A DNA stretch of 22,585 nt from Methylacidiphilum caldifontis (GCA_945860255.1 CAMAQI010000018.1:1-22585); one strand, 5' to 3'. Positions 1 through 8,005 are shown, numbered from the stretch's first letter. Numbers and translations are program-made. Notes: generated from the letters alone by a model not told the origin.

Positions 1-108
1 CGGCGCATTGTTGAACCTGCGATTGATAAGCGGGGTCAGTGGAGACACTTTGAAAACGAAGAAAAGAGAGAAACTCATCGACGGGAGGGAGCGGATTCAT
101 GGGAGTAA
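1..108 (+). CDS. C-terminal end of an unidentified protein (partial)
   Basis: Frame 1 is open from the window edge to a TAA at 106-108 and encodes about 35 residues, including IDKRGQWRHFENEE, followed by a very charged tail. The stretch GQWRHFE is reminiscent of the GRWRxYE motif near the C-terminus of TPR-linked sulfotransferases, but too little is visible to name the gene. The next gene starts about 100 bp downstream on the same strand, so the two could be co-transcribed. That it is coding is inferred from the open frame and composition only. Confidence 0.4.
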   Translation, partial: RRIVEPAIDKRGQWRHFENEEKRETHRREGADSWE

Positions 109-209
109 CGATAGAGAGATTTTTGGTTTAAGAAAAGGGAAACAACGGTTGAGTTTTCCACTCAATTTTTAAGTCGCCAGAAAATTGTTTTTGGCTAAGA
201 TCCATAACG

Positions 210-1235
210 ATGAGTGAGGCTCCCTATTTTAAATCGTCAGGTCGATATCAACCGATCAAGGCTATTGGGGAGGGAGGCGTTGGCAGTATTTTTGTCGCAC
301 TCGATACACAACTCAATCGTGAAGTGGCCTTAAAGCGTTTAAAAAATGCAGCCGATTTTGATGCGATCATGCGGGAGTCGCAGATCTTAGCGAGTTTGAA
401 TCACCCGAATATTGTTTCGGTTTATGATTTTGGAATCGACGAGGAGGGGGCTTACGTCGTGATGGAGTTGATTAAAGGAAAGATGGTCAACCATTGGGCG
501 AGTAAAAATCCGATTCCGCTCAGTCTTTTTCGAGAATTTGCCGATCAATCTCTTCAAGGTTTGAGTTTAGCTCATGGACAAGGATTGATTCATCGAGATA
601 TTAAACCGCAGAACATCATGATGGATTATGATGGGAAGAAAGTTTTAGTAAAGTTGTTGGATTTTGGGCTTGCAGAAAGTTCTCGTTTGCCTGGGCAGGA
701 AGATGAGGTAGGAACAGTGATGGGATCTGTTCATACGATTGCTCCGGAGCAACTGGTGGGGGAGCCGGCCTCGATATTGACCGATATCTACTCTTTGGCC
801 TGTGTTTATTATTATTCATTGACGGGACATTATCCATTTGAGGGGAATTCAGTCGAAGCGATCGTTCAAGGACATTTGCACGGAACAATCCCTCCGTTGA
901 ATCAGCGTCGTCCAGCGATCCCTCCGTTGCTGGCGCAAGTGATCGGAAGAATGCTCGCGAAAAATCCTTTAGAGCGCCCTGAGAGTGCTGAAAAAGCGCG
1001 GGAGCAAATTCTTGCCATTACAAAATCAGCGGTTTTTCACGAAAAAGATTTCGGACTGAAGCAGTTTGTGGCCAAGGCGCAGAGCTCTTATGGAAAGTCG
1101 ACACCGCAGACAGAAGTGATCGATATTTCAAAAATAAAACGGCGAAAAATTTTGATTCGACTTGCTTGGGGAGTGAACCTTCTCACGATTTTGGCGGCGA
1201 TCGGTTTTATCTATTGGAAATATTTTAAGATTTAG
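210..1235 (+). CDS. Membrane-tethered Hanks-type Ser/Thr protein kinase
   Basis: A eukaryotic-like kinase that would transfer phosphate from ATP to Ser/Thr of target proteins. All hallmark motifs are readable: Gly-rich loop GEGGVG (20-25), ATP-anchoring Lys in VALKRL (K42), C-helix Glu near residue 56, catalytic HRDIKPQN (128-135, D130), DFG (151-153) and APEQL. It is therefore probably active. A single hydrophobic segment close to the C-terminus (about residues 316-337) should anchor it in the inner membrane. Only a few residues (YWKYFKI) follow it, so there is no PASTA or other extracellular sensor domain. The substrate is unknown. It converges on the Tol-Pal operon, which does not by itself prove a link. 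No strong Shine-Dalgarno precedes the ATG. Confidence 0.93.
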   Translation: MSEAPYFKSSGRYQPIKAIGEGGVGSIFVALDTQLNREVALKRLKNAADFDAIMRESQILASLNHPNIVSVYDFGIDEEGAYVVMELIKGKMVNHWASKNPIPLSLFREFADQSLQGLSLAHGQGLIHRDIKPQNIMMDYDGKKVLVKLLDFGLAESSRLPGQEDEVGTVMGSVHTIAPEQLVGEPASILTDIYSLACVYYYSLTGHYPFEGNSVEAIVQGHLHGTIPPLNQRRPAIPPLLAQVIGRMLAKNPLERPESAEKAREQILAITKSAVFHEKDFGLKQFVAKAQSSYGKSTPQTEVIDISKIKRRKILIRLAWGVNLLTILAAIGFIYWKYFKI

Positions 1236-1247
1236 CCCAGAAAAGCA

Positions 1248-1272
1248 GTGAATTTAACCCAGATTCGTCATT
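1248..1272 (+). repeat. 25-bp dispersed repeat, copy A
   Basis: This 25-bp segment (core cccagattcgtcatt) recurs at 13094-13118 with 23 of 25 identical bases, differing at positions 3 and 10. Both copies begin within 13 nt after the stop codon of a plus-strand gene, and both lie where two genes converge. Here it separates the kinase from pal. It has no convincing hairpin of its own. Its function is unknown. Confidence 0.6.
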
Positions 1273-1317
1273 GGGAATCGTTTTACCTCATCAAATCGCT
1301 AACCAAAAGGGTGACGG

Positions 1318-1887
1318 TTATTTGGTGATGACACCAGGCATCGCACGACGATTGAGGGAGTGAGCGTTCTCGTTGTCTCCCGTATCCGCAGGACGTTCTT
1401 CGCCATAGGAGATCGTAAAAATACGATCTTGAGCAATTCCAAGCCCCACAAGATATTCACGAATCGCAAGGGCGCGACGCTCTCCAAGACCACGATTGTA
1501 TTCGAGAGTTCCACGCGTATCCGTATGACCGGAAACCATCAATCGTTTGCCCGAATTATCAGTCAACCATTTCGCAATTTTTTCGAGTTTTGCTCGTTCC
1601 GAAGAGCGAATACTAAAGCTGTCGTAGTTAAAATAAACAGTTTCCGTTGAGAGGATCGAATAGTCGACATCGGTTTCCGGATTAATTCCATCAGGACGAG
1701 CGGCTTGGGCGATTCCGGATTCAGCACCAAGAATTGAGGTTGCGTCAATGTTTTCGCTCGGAAGACCGCTGTCCAACGATTCCGCACCGCCTGTATGACT
1801 CTTCGCGTCAGGGGCGCAACCGGTCGTGAGGAGGATTAAAGAGAGGGAAAGAGTAAAACTCAGGGTCAATAAGGTTATTTTTTTCAT
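1318..1887 (-). CDS. pal: Peptidoglycan-associated lipoprotein Pal (OmpA-like)
   Basis: Outer-membrane lipoprotein of the Tol-Pal system that binds peptidoglycan (meso-DAP) and helps constrict the outer membrane during division. The preferred ATG at 1887 gives MKKITLL, a hydrophobic signal peptide, and a lipobox-like LTTGC with Cys24; an upstream in-frame start would only add an uncharacteristic leader. Residue -3 is Thr rather than the usual Leu/Val, so the lipobox is imperfect. After a short linker comes a full OmpA-like domain: YFNYDSFSI, then GHTDTRGTLEYN, LGERRA and a terminal NRRA. It is the last gene of the operon, 23 bp after tolB. Lgt, needed to lipidate it, is encoded at the other end of the cluster. 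Confidence 0.93.
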   Translation of the reverse strand: MKKITLLTLSFTLSLSLILLTTGCAPDAKSHTGGAESLDSGLPSENIDATSILGAESGIAQAARPDGINPETDVDYSILSTETVYFNYDSFSIRSSERAKLEKIAKWLTDNSGKRLMVSGHTDTRGTLEYNRGLGERRALAIREYLVGLGIAQDRIFTISYGEERPADTGDNENAHSLNRRAMPGVITK

Positions 1888-1910
1888 AGGGATATAAATG
1901 ATTCGGAAAT

Positions 1911-3068
1911 TTATCGGGAGATTGCAGGTTCTGTGCAATTGGTCAAGCCATTGTCCAAACGGGCTGATTGCTTCGTCACGGTATCGAGGAGGTAAAGAGA
2001 TCCATTATTAGAGTAAACGAGGTGACGGGAATTGCAGGTCCAGCTCGGATCTTCAGCTAATCCAGGGGAGACTTGTTTAGCCACTCGTGTCGCAATATCG
2101 TAAACCCAGACACAGAAACCGCCGCCTGTCCGGGTGGAGTAAGCGATTTTACTGCCATCGGGAGACCAGCACGGTTCGGCGCTATAAGTGCCTGGAGTCG
2201 TTATCCTGATCGGTTCTCCCCCGGCAGAGGCAATCGTAAAGAGTTGATTGCTTCCCCGCTCATCAGAGTTAAAGATAATCTGCTTTCCGTCGGGAGACCA
2301 ACTGGGAGAAGTTTCCGTTCCACGAGTTCGAGTCAAACGAGTCGGGGATCCCCCCGAGGTTGAAATCGTGTAAATCTCCGGATTTCCATCTTTACTTAAG
2401 GTGAGCGCCAGTTGTTGCCCATCTGGAGAGAAGACTGGACCGGAATTAATCCCTGGAAAACCGGCAACGCGTGTGCGAATCCCTTGGGCGAGTTTAATGA
2501 CATAGACATCGGGATAACCGCTTCGGTAGGACATATAGGCGATTGAACTGCCATCCGCACTCCAAGAGGGATTTGCACTGATTGATTTATCACTGGTGAG
2601 TCGCTTGATATTGGCCCCATCGATATCCATCGTGTAAAGCTCTTTCGCCCCTTGGGTGCCGGAGATAAAGGCGACTCGACTTGTGGAAAATCCCTTCACT
2701 TGAGTGAGTGACTCCAAGATATCATCGGAGAATTCATGAGCCATTTTGCGTAATTCACCAGAATAGGTGCGACTAAAAACTTCCGATCCGCGAGCGGTGT
2801 CGGTCAGTTTTCCATTGAGAGATCCGCCGGAAACAGAGGCCGCAACCGAGTAGCTGCCTTGTGACACAACGGGATCGATCATCAACGTGCGTCGAAGATC
2901 TTCCGTCACTATTTTCTGTGCTAACGCCGCATCGGCTCCTTGAAATGCAGAGATTTGGACGGCAATTTTTTTTGTTCCCGAGACCTCCACCTCAATGGCG
3001 AAAAGAGAGGAGGAGAGGAGAGCGCCGAGGGAGGCTGCGAAAAGTACGGTATATAATTTTTTAGTCAT
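1911..3068 (-). CDS. tolB: Tol-Pal system beta-propeller protein TolB
   Basis: Periplasmic TolB, which binds Pal and is regulated by TolA. The start chosen at 3068 gives MTKKLYTVLFAASLGALLSS, a typical Sec signal peptide. It also overlaps the upstream stop codon in the arrangement ATGACTAA (8 nt), implying translational coupling. An ATG at 3095 in the same frame is possible but adds non-signal residues. After the N-terminal alpha/beta domain come at least five WD40-like PD40 repeats with recurring cores such as PSWSADGSSIAY, PVFSPDGQQLAL, PSWSPDGKQIIF and PCWSPDGSKIAY. Length (385 aa) is slightly below the roughly 430 aa of E. coli TolB. Pal follows after 23 bp. Confidence 0.93.
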   Translation of the reverse strand: MTKKLYTVLFAASLGALLSSSLFAIEVEVSGTKKIAVQISAFQGADAALAQKIVTEDLRRTLMIDPVVSQGSYSVAASVSGGSLNGKLTDTARGSEVFSRTYSGELRKMAHEFSDDILESLTQVKGFSTSRVAFISGTQGAKELYTMDIDGANIKRLTSDKSISANPSWSADGSSIAYMSYRSGYPDVYVIKLAQGIRTRVAGFPGINSGPVFSPDGQQLALTLSKDGNPEIYTISTSGGSPTRLTRTRGTETSPSWSPDGKQIIFNSDERGSNQLFTIASAGGEPIRITTPGTYSAEPCWSPDGSKIAYSTRTGGGFCVWVYDIATRVAKQVSPGLAEDPSWTCNSRHLVYSNNGSLYLLDTVTKQSARLDNGLTNCTEPAISR

Positions 3069-4053
3069 CGAGTTTAAATCGTATTGTGATCTCATGGTTG
3101 AGTCCTTCGGGAAGTGGCTCTCGGATTCTACCCACCCGTCGAGCGGCTTCCACTATGCTTTCGTCGAAGTCTCGGATTCCAGAGCCCGAGACGAGTGAGA
3201 CATTGGAGATTCTCCCATCGTTTTCAATGGTAATTTTCACTAAAGCCGTTAACTCCTTTTGCGTCAGATGTACCGGCCGGTTCCACGCACTAAACATCTG
3301 CTTGCGAATCAAATCGTAGTAACTTCCAAAATTACCGGTCCCCCCGCCAGGAGAGGAGAGAGGGCCGATTTGGATCGCCCCTCCAGAGCCTGATTTTCCG
3401 AGTGCGGCTCCAAGTCGGGAGGTAATTTCGCTGGAAGAGAGCTGTGTGTTTGAAGAGGAACTGTTTTTCGATGAGGAACGAGAAGTTGAGGAGGGGGCTT
3501 TGGAGTTTGACGCTTCGCTCTCCGCACCTGTTCGAGCCACCTCCTTCAGATTTACTTTTATCGGTGTTTTTTTCGAAACGGATGGCTTTTTATCCGGCGG
3601 AGAAGGCTTTTTGCTCTCTTTTTTTGGTTCTTGTGGAGTTTTATTTTTGGTCTCTTTTACCGCAAAATCATCGGTTTGTTCTGTAGGGGGAGCAACCGAT
3701 TCTGGAGTCGGGTCCTGAACGGGTGGCTCCGGAGTTTTTTCGACGGGAGGCGGGAGAGGCGTTTTTTCAGCTGCCGCAGGGGGAGGGGTTGGCGGGGAAG
3801 TCGGTCCAGCGGCAGGGGGGGGCTGATCGGGATTTCCGAGGAGAGGTCCCGTTGCTATTTTTGGGGTGGGAGCCGGTCCCTTCGAAGAGGGGGTCGCGCT
3901 TGTGGCGTCGATCATTTCGATCATCGTCATTTCAGGAGGGGGACTGTTTTTTGCGGAGGGCCAGAACCCGATCAGGAGGAGGACAAGAAAATGAGCCAGA
4001 GTCACCCAAAGGGCGGTCTTGGAAAGCGGGAGGTTTGTTTTTTTTTCGCTCAT
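3061..4053 (-). CDS. TolA/TonB-like energy transducer
   Basis: Inner-membrane protein that would transmit proton-motive force to the outer membrane. Residues about 13-31 form the single N-terminal transmembrane helix. They are followed by a long Pro/Ala/Lys-rich spacer (about 35-170) and a Ser-rich stretch (about 185-215). The C-terminal domain has TonB/TolA features: YYDLIRKQMFSAWNRP, a beta strand ALVKITIENDGRISNVSLV, SGSGIRDFD and a terminal strand HEITIRFKLDD. Position directly before tolB and pal makes a TolA role more likely than siderophore TonB. TolQ and TolR, its usual motor partners, are not in this window. Its ATG overlaps the preceding stop (ATGA) and its stop overlaps the tolB start. 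Confidence 0.85.
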   Translation of the reverse strand: MSEKKTNLPLSKTALWVTLAHFLVLLLIGFWPSAKNSPPPEMTMIEMIDATSATPSSKGPAPTPKIATGPLLGNPDQPPPAAGPTSPPTPPPAAAEKTPLPPPVEKTPEPPVQDPTPESVAPPTEQTDDFAVKETKNKTPQEPKKESKKPSPPDKKPSVSKKTPIKVNLKEVARTGAESEASNSKAPSSTSRSSSKNSSSSNTQLSSSEITSRLGAALGKSGSGGAIQIGPLSSPGGGTGNFGSYYDLIRKQMFSAWNRPVHLTQKELTALVKITIENDGRISNVSLVSGSGIRDFDESIVEAARRVGRIREPLPEGLNHEITIRFKLDD

Positions 4054-4709
4054 CGGTTTGAAGTGTTCGAATCAATAGCAGATTCTTTAGACACTTCAAC
4101 ACTACGTGTTTCGGGAGGAATTCGATGAACATCGCGATTAACGATTTCTTTGACCTCTTCGATCGAAAGAGGTCGGTCCCCTGATTTAGAATTACCCCCC
4201 TTTTGCTTGAGGAGTTCTCGAATCTCTTTTTGGGCTTGAGGGGTTTCCGGGCCATTGTAGGCCCTGGTCTCGAACTGTTTGTCGAAGCCTGCAGATCCTT
4301 TCTGCATCAAGTCTGAACTCTTTTTTTGAAAGGAGGACTCTTTTCCAAGCTCAGCGGATTTAACGGTAAAAGATTTTGATTCAATCGGATAGGATTTATT
4401 GAATGGGGAGGAAGTGGAGGTTTCAAATTTCTTTTCAAAACCGGTTGCTGACTTGCCAAAAGAGGGAGAGGGAGAGGTTTCAAATTTTTTATCAAATAAC
4501 TCCGATTTTTTCCCAAAATCCCCCTCACGATTCGATTTACTCAAAAATGAAGAATCGAATCCCTGAGCCTTTTTTTCCTGTTCAACGGCTCTTTTCTCTT
4601 GGCTCAAGACCGCTTGATCCTCTGTCCTCGCGAACAAGAAAAGACCGAAGTAGAGATACAGGGGGGCCTTTCTCAATTGAAATGAAAGGCGATGATCAAA
4701 AAAGAGCAT
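4050..4709 (-). CDS. Exported low-complexity protein with FxKxFET repeats, Tol operon
   Basis: A family I do not recognise. The motif F[DE]K[KQ]FET occurs three times (residues 72-78, 91-97 and 142-148, counted from the ATG at 4709). It sits within a Ser/Lys/Phe-rich, probably disordered region containing many shorter F-x-K-S/K echoes. The C-terminal 70 residues look more ordered and contain SIEEVKEIVNRD. The N-terminus has RK followed by a hydrophobic run APLYLYFGLFLFA, so export or anchoring is likely. An in-frame TTG 33 nt downstream gives the neater signal peptide MRKAPLYLYFGLFLFA. The stop overlaps the next start as ATGA, and the upstream gene ends 6 nt before, so it is a firm operon member. 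A role in the Tol-Pal complex is inference from position. Confidence 0.7.
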   Translation of the reverse strand: MLFFDHRLSFQLRKAPLYLYFGLFLFARTEDQAVLSQEKRAVEQEKKAQGFDSSFLSKSNREGDFGKKSELFDKKFETSPSPSFGKSATGFEKKFETSTSSPFNKSYPIESKSFTVKSAELGKESSFQKKSSDLMQKGSAGFDKQFETRAYNGPETPQAQKEIRELLKQKGGNSKSGDRPLSIEEVKEIVNRDVHRIPPETRSVEVSKESAIDSNTSNR

Positions 4710-4715
4710 GAACCG

Positions 4716-5300
4716 TTATTTTTTTTGAGACTCAAGATAAGTAATGAGGCACTTTTGAATAAAAGAGGCCGTATCCTTAAGATTCATCGACTCCGAATCA
4801 CCGTTCGAACCGGTCTCAAATTTGATCACATAGTTCTCCTTTGAAAGAGTGCTATCGTAAACAAAGACCTCTGTGCGCACCCGCTGAATGCCGAGTGAAT
4901 TGTTAAAGTTTTTAGTGAATCGGCGCCAGAACCCTTGTTCTGAAACGCTATCTCCGATGTAGGTAATATTTCCTTTAATGATCCAAATATCTTGAGGAAC
5001 CGTCGTTACCCAAAGTGGCTTACTTGCCGCAATTTTCATCAATGATTTAACGACTTCCTCTTGAAGCTTAAAGGGGATTTCGGTTTTAAAGAGATGATAT
5101 TCACGACCGGATTTATCGATCGATTCCTTGGCTAAATCCATAGAGAAGCTGTCGACCCAGATCTGTTTTGGGGCGAGATTAACCTCTGCCTCTTCGGAGA
5201 CCCAAAAATCTTTTGGAAGATCATCTGCGAGGATCGAAGAAAGGGAGAGGATTAAGAAAAAGGAGAGAAATTGAACGGCTTTCCCAAAGGGGGTATTCAT
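4716..5300 (-). CDS. Exported DUF4410-like protein, first gene of the tol operon
   Basis: The start at 5300 (MNTPFGKAVQFLSFFLILSL) gives a clean Sec signal peptide ending near SSILADD; an in-frame upstream ATG at 5369 would bury it. The mature part (about 170 aa) begins with a strand, APKQIWVDSF. It continues with an amphipathic helix, then WIIKGNITYIGD and RVRTEVFVYDSTLSKENYVI. This order (helix, 'G-x-I-x-x-I' strand, then a strand with V-x-V-x-D) resembles the DUF4410 domain of exported proteins, but the match is by eye. There is no lipobox. It opens the operon and its stop is 6 nt before the next ATG. The reading frame is secure; the function is unknown. Confidence 0.7.
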   Translation of the reverse strand: MNTPFGKAVQFLSFFLILSLSSILADDLPKDFWVSEEAEVNLAPKQIWVDSFSMDLAKESIDKSGREYHLFKTEIPFKLQEEVVKSLMKIAASKPLWVTTVPQDIWIIKGNITYIGDSVSEQGFWRRFTKNFNNSLGIQRVRTEVFVYDSTLSKENYVIKFETGSNGDSESMNLKDTASFIQKCLITYLESQKK

Positions 5301-5311
5301 TCGTTGATGAT

Positions 5312-5338
5312 CGCTTGCCTTTCTTTGAATGGCAAGCG
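5312..5338 (-). promoter_or_regulatory. Hairpin in the leader of the tol operon
   Basis: A perfect 8-bp inverted repeat (cgcttgcc / ggcaagcg) with an 11-nt loop lies 12 nt upstream of the ATG at 5300, inside the probable 5' untranslated leader. A stem this close to the ribosome footprint could modulate initiation, or it could be a DNA-binding dyad. No U-run follows, so it is not an intrinsic terminator. Confidence 0.4.
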
Positions 5339-5438
5339 GGAAAATAGTCCGAACCGAACTTATAGACAAAGTAAACGAGATCTTAAATTCAAATTTTGCA
5401 AGAAACCCCTTTTATTCGAGAATTTATCACATCAGCCA

Positions 5439-5464
5439 ACTCCGAAAGCTTTCGGATTCGGAGT
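5439..5464. promoter_or_regulatory. Nested palindrome between the divergent tol operon and lgt
   Basis: The stretch contains the 14-bp perfect palindrome ccgaaagctttcgg (5442-5455). It also has an overlapping 8-bp inverted repeat actccgaa / ttcggagt (5439-5446, 5457-5464). It lies about 140 bp upstream of the tol-operon start and 60 bp upstream of lgt, so an operator controlling either promoter is plausible. A chance or structural repeat is equally possible. No T-run follows on either strand. Confidence 0.35.
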
Positions 5465-5526
5465 GGGCGAGGCTAAAATAAGAAAAGTCTATTCCTCGGT
5501 GAAGTTCTGCGTTAATCTCACTCTCG

Positions 5527-6336
5527 ATGCTTGCCTATTACATCCATGATCTCAGTCCTTTTCTGATTCATTTCTCAGGAAACTTCGGAATCCGTTATTA
5601 CGGTCTGGCCTATCTCCTCGGTTTTTTTGCGCTCTATTATGGACTGCGCTATCAGATTCAAAAGGGATGGCTTCGACTGAATCATCAACAAGTGGATGAC
5701 TTTACCTTTGTTGCCTGCCTCATCGGGGTCGTTGTCGGGGGACGGCTCGGTTATTGTCTTTTTTACAGTCGGGAACTCTTTTTTCAAAATCCGTTTCTCC
5801 TTTTTAAGGTTTGGGAAGGGGGAATGGCAAGTCATGGCGGGATTTTAGGAGTCATCGTTGCGATGCTTTGGTTTTCAAAAAAGGTTCAGATTCCCTTTTA
5901 TCAACTCGCCGATGCGGCGGCCCTTTGCACCCCTATCGGGTTGGGGCTCGGTCGAATCGCAAACTTTATCAATGGAGAACTTTGGGGGCGCCCCACAGAG
6001 CAACCTTGGGCGGTTATTTTTCCTCAGGCTCCTCGGATCATGGGGGAAATGGTTCCACGCCATCCTTCTCAACTCTACGAGGCCTTTTTAGAGGGTTTCC
6101 TGCTTTTCGTTATTTTGTGGATCATTCGACATCGAACCGGAAAAACGGGGGTTGTTGCTTTAAGTTTTATGGCTCTTTATGCACTCTTGAGATTTTTTGG
6201 GGAGCAGTTTCGGGAGCCAGACACTGAGATCGGCTACCTTTGGCAGGGACTTACCCAGGGACAGGCTCTCTCGATTGGAATGTTGTTAATGACGCTTGTT
6301 CTGATTCTCTTTCAATCGAAAGAATGGAGGAAATAA
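5527..6336 (+). CDS. lgt: Prolipoprotein diacylglyceryl transferase Lgt
   Basis: Integral inner-membrane enzyme that transfers diacylglycerol from phosphatidylglycerol to the lipobox cysteine of prolipoproteins, the first step of lipoprotein maturation. Full-length at 269 aa with multiple transmembrane helices. Diagnostic blocks are all present: GIRYYGLAYLLGF (21-33), GGRLGYCLFY (71-80), GGMASHGGILG with H103, the Lgt signature GLGLGRIANFINGELWGRPT with R143, N146 and G154, then RHPSQLYEA and RFFGEQFREPD. These positions coincide with the functionally important E. coli residues H103, R143, N146 and G154. It is divergent from the tol operon, whose Pal is a likely client. I see no terminator in the 58 bp before the converging cdaA. 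Confidence 0.97.
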   Translation: MLAYYIHDLSPFLIHFSGNFGIRYYGLAYLLGFFALYYGLRYQIQKGWLRLNHQQVDDFTFVACLIGVVVGGRLGYCLFYSRELFFQNPFLLFKVWEGGMASHGGILGVIVAMLWFSKKVQIPFYQLADAAALCTPIGLGLGRIANFINGELWGRPTEQPWAVIFPQAPRIMGEMVPRHPSQLYEAFLEGFLLFVILWIIRHRTGKTGVVALSFMALYALLRFFGEQFREPDTEIGYLWQGLTQGQALSIGMLLMTLVLILFQSKEWRK

Positions 6337-6394
6337 AAAGAGAAAGTTGAAAATAAGGAATTGAGCCGCAAAAAAACGCAGAGAACACAAAATA

Positions 6395-7138
6395 TTATTG
6401 ATCTAAAAGCTCTGTGAGTCTGGCGCGGAGCTGATCGACAGAGAGGGGGCGCTCGATCGATTGATGATGGGCTAAGGAGATCATCGCTGTTTCCTCTGAA
6501 AGGATCACGACAATTGCATCAGTCACTTCGGCAAGGCCAATCGCAGCGCGATGTCGCAATCCTAAAGTTCGATGAAGTCCCTGCATCTCCGTTACGGGAA
6601 AGATCGCGGCTGCAACGACAATGCGATCTTCTGAAATAATCACCCCCCCATCATGAAGAGGGGTTCGCGGATAAAAAATAGTTTCTAATAGATCGGCGGT
6701 CACATAGGCATCCATTGCCGTTCCTGTCTCTCTCCCTTGTTGAAAAATAACATCTCGTTCAAACGCAATCAACGCTCCTAGTTTCTCCTGTTGTAGGGCC
6801 TCGATGGCATTGACGACCGCTTCAATCACCTCCGTCTGTCGTCGTCGCTCTCCAGTGAACTGACGGCTGCCTAACTCCGCAAGGAAACGCCGGAGTTCGG
6901 GCTGAAAAATGATCACCATCGCCAAAGCAAAGAATCCGGCAAAATAACGAAGCAGCTGCGTAATAAAGGTTAGATTTAAAATCATCGCCAGTAGCGATGA
7001 TCCTAAAGTTAAGATCACGAGACCGGTCATGACACGAGCGCCGCTGGTCCCCTTAAATAATTTCCAGAATTGATAAAGCGCTACGGTGAGAATTGCGATT
7101 TCAATAATCCAAGACCAGTTGTGAAGGGATTCTTTCAT
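6395..7138 (-). CDS. cdaA: Membrane diadenylate cyclase CdaA
   Basis: Makes cyclic di-AMP from two ATP. Three N-terminal hydrophobic segments (about 9-29, 36-56 and 60-78) are followed by QPELRR and a DAC domain (about 90-235). Readable DAC motifs are GALIAFER (121-128), PLHDGGVII (160-168) and LGLRHRAAIGLAEVTDA (192 onward), with the RHR triad intact. The canonical DGA reads DGG here and GTRHR reads GLRHR. Both are conservative enough that I still expect activity. The ATG at 7138 is preferred over a TTG two codons upstream because it overlaps the folP stop as ATGA. This folP-cdaA coupling parallels the cdaA neighbourhood seen in other phyla in linking the gene to housekeeping metabolism. CdaR is not adjacent. 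Confidence 0.92.
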   Translation of the reverse strand: MKESLHNWSWIIEIAILTVALYQFWKLFKGTSGARVMTGLVILTLGSSLLAMILNLTFITQLLRYFAGFFALAMVIIFQPELRRFLAELGSRQFTGERRRQTEVIEAVVNAIEALQQEKLGALIAFERDVIFQQGRETGTAMDAYVTADLLETIFYPRTPLHDGGVIISEDRIVVAAAIFPVTEMQGLHRTLGLRHRAAIGLAEVTDAIVVILSEETAMISLAHHQSIERPLSVDQLRARLTELLDQ

Positions 7139-7959
7139 GAACAAACTCCTAAAACTTTTCTTGCGGCAAAGGCCGTCGCGATATCATGCGTGCGCCAAAG
7201 CGAGACTCCTTGCCGAGAGCCAAGTAAATGAGCCGCGGTTGTCCCACTCTCCACGAATGCCGCTCCAACGAGTTGGCGCAAAAAGGACTTTCGTGAAACT
7301 CCAAGTAATATCGGACGATTCAACTCCGTGAAACGTCTCAGATGTTTTAAAAGAGTAAGATGATGTTCCATGGTCTTTCCAAATCCGAATCCCACATCGA
7401 TTACCACACTCTCCGGAGAAACGCCAGCACGCTCGACGTTTTCGAGTTTATTTTTTAAGAAATCATAAATTTCTTGGACGACATCTGCATAGTGAGGATT
7501 GAGCTGCATCGTTGAGGGGTTTCCTTGTGCATGCATCAGAATATAGCCCGCTTGACTCTCTCGAACGACCGATAACAATTCCTGATCCCATTCAAAAGCG
7601 CTGACATCGTTGATGACTTCAGCTCCTGCGGCAACCGCCTCTCGAGCAACAAGTGATTTTGTCGTATCAATCGAAAGGGGGATCTGAATTTTTCCGCGTA
7701 ATGCTTCAAAAACAGGGATCACTCGATCAAGCTCTTCGGTGGCCGATACCGCTGGGGCATGAGGGCGTGTCGACTCCCCTCCAATATCAATAAGATCGGC
7801 CCCTTCTGCTTCCATACGAAGCGCGCATTCGACCGCTTTTTCACAGGAAAAATAAGTTCCTCCATCTGAAAAAGAGTCGGGGGTGACGTTCAAAATTCCC
7901 ATGAGCAGCGGGCGATGTTCCTCACAAAGTAATGATCTATTCTTTAATCTCCACAGCAT
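7135..7959 (-). CDS. folP: Dihydropteroate synthase FolP
   Basis: Condenses 6-hydroxymethyl-7,8-dihydropterin diphosphate with p-aminobenzoate to make 7,8-dihydropteroate in folate synthesis; the classic sulfonamide target. About 274 aa from the ATG at 7959, the normal family length, with the TIM-barrel motifs in order: MGILNVTPDSFSDGG, DIGGESTRP, SIDTTK, INDVSAF, DVGFGFGKT, GVSRKSF and the terminal THD. The frame is open for another 63 codons upstream. That part reads through an intergenic repeat (8006-8040) and has no family similarity, so it is excluded. The stop overlaps the cdaA start. It is divergent from the YhaM-like gene, with a 135-bp intergenic region. Confidence 0.96.
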   Translation of the reverse strand: MLWRLKNRSLLCEEHRPLLMGILNVTPDSFSDGGTYFSCEKAVECALRMEAEGADLIDIGGESTRPHAPAVSATEELDRVIPVFEALRGKIQIPLSIDTTKSLVAREAVAAGAEVINDVSAFEWDQELLSVVRESQAGYILMHAQGNPSTMQLNPHYADVVQEIYDFLKNKLENVERAGVSPESVVIDVGFGFGKTMEHHLTLLKHLRRFTELNRPILLGVSRKSFLRQLVGAAFVESGTTAAHLLGSRQGVSLWRTHDIATAFAARKVLGVCS

Positions 7960-8005
7960 CCCCAAGATTAAGCCACTCTCGAAATGGTTGCACGCCGAAT
8001 CTTCT

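Noticed and set aside
6366..6392. Repeat remnant 'gccgcaaaaaaacgcagaga' between lgt and cdaA
   Set aside because: It resembles the ccgcagag-type repeats elsewhere in the window but is too short and degenerate to call as a separate element.
6395..7138. Loss of diadenylate cyclase activity (DGG for DGA, GLRHR for GTRHR)
   Set aside because: The Asp and the RHR residues are retained and the rest of the DAC domain is well conserved, so inactivation is not supported by sequence alone.
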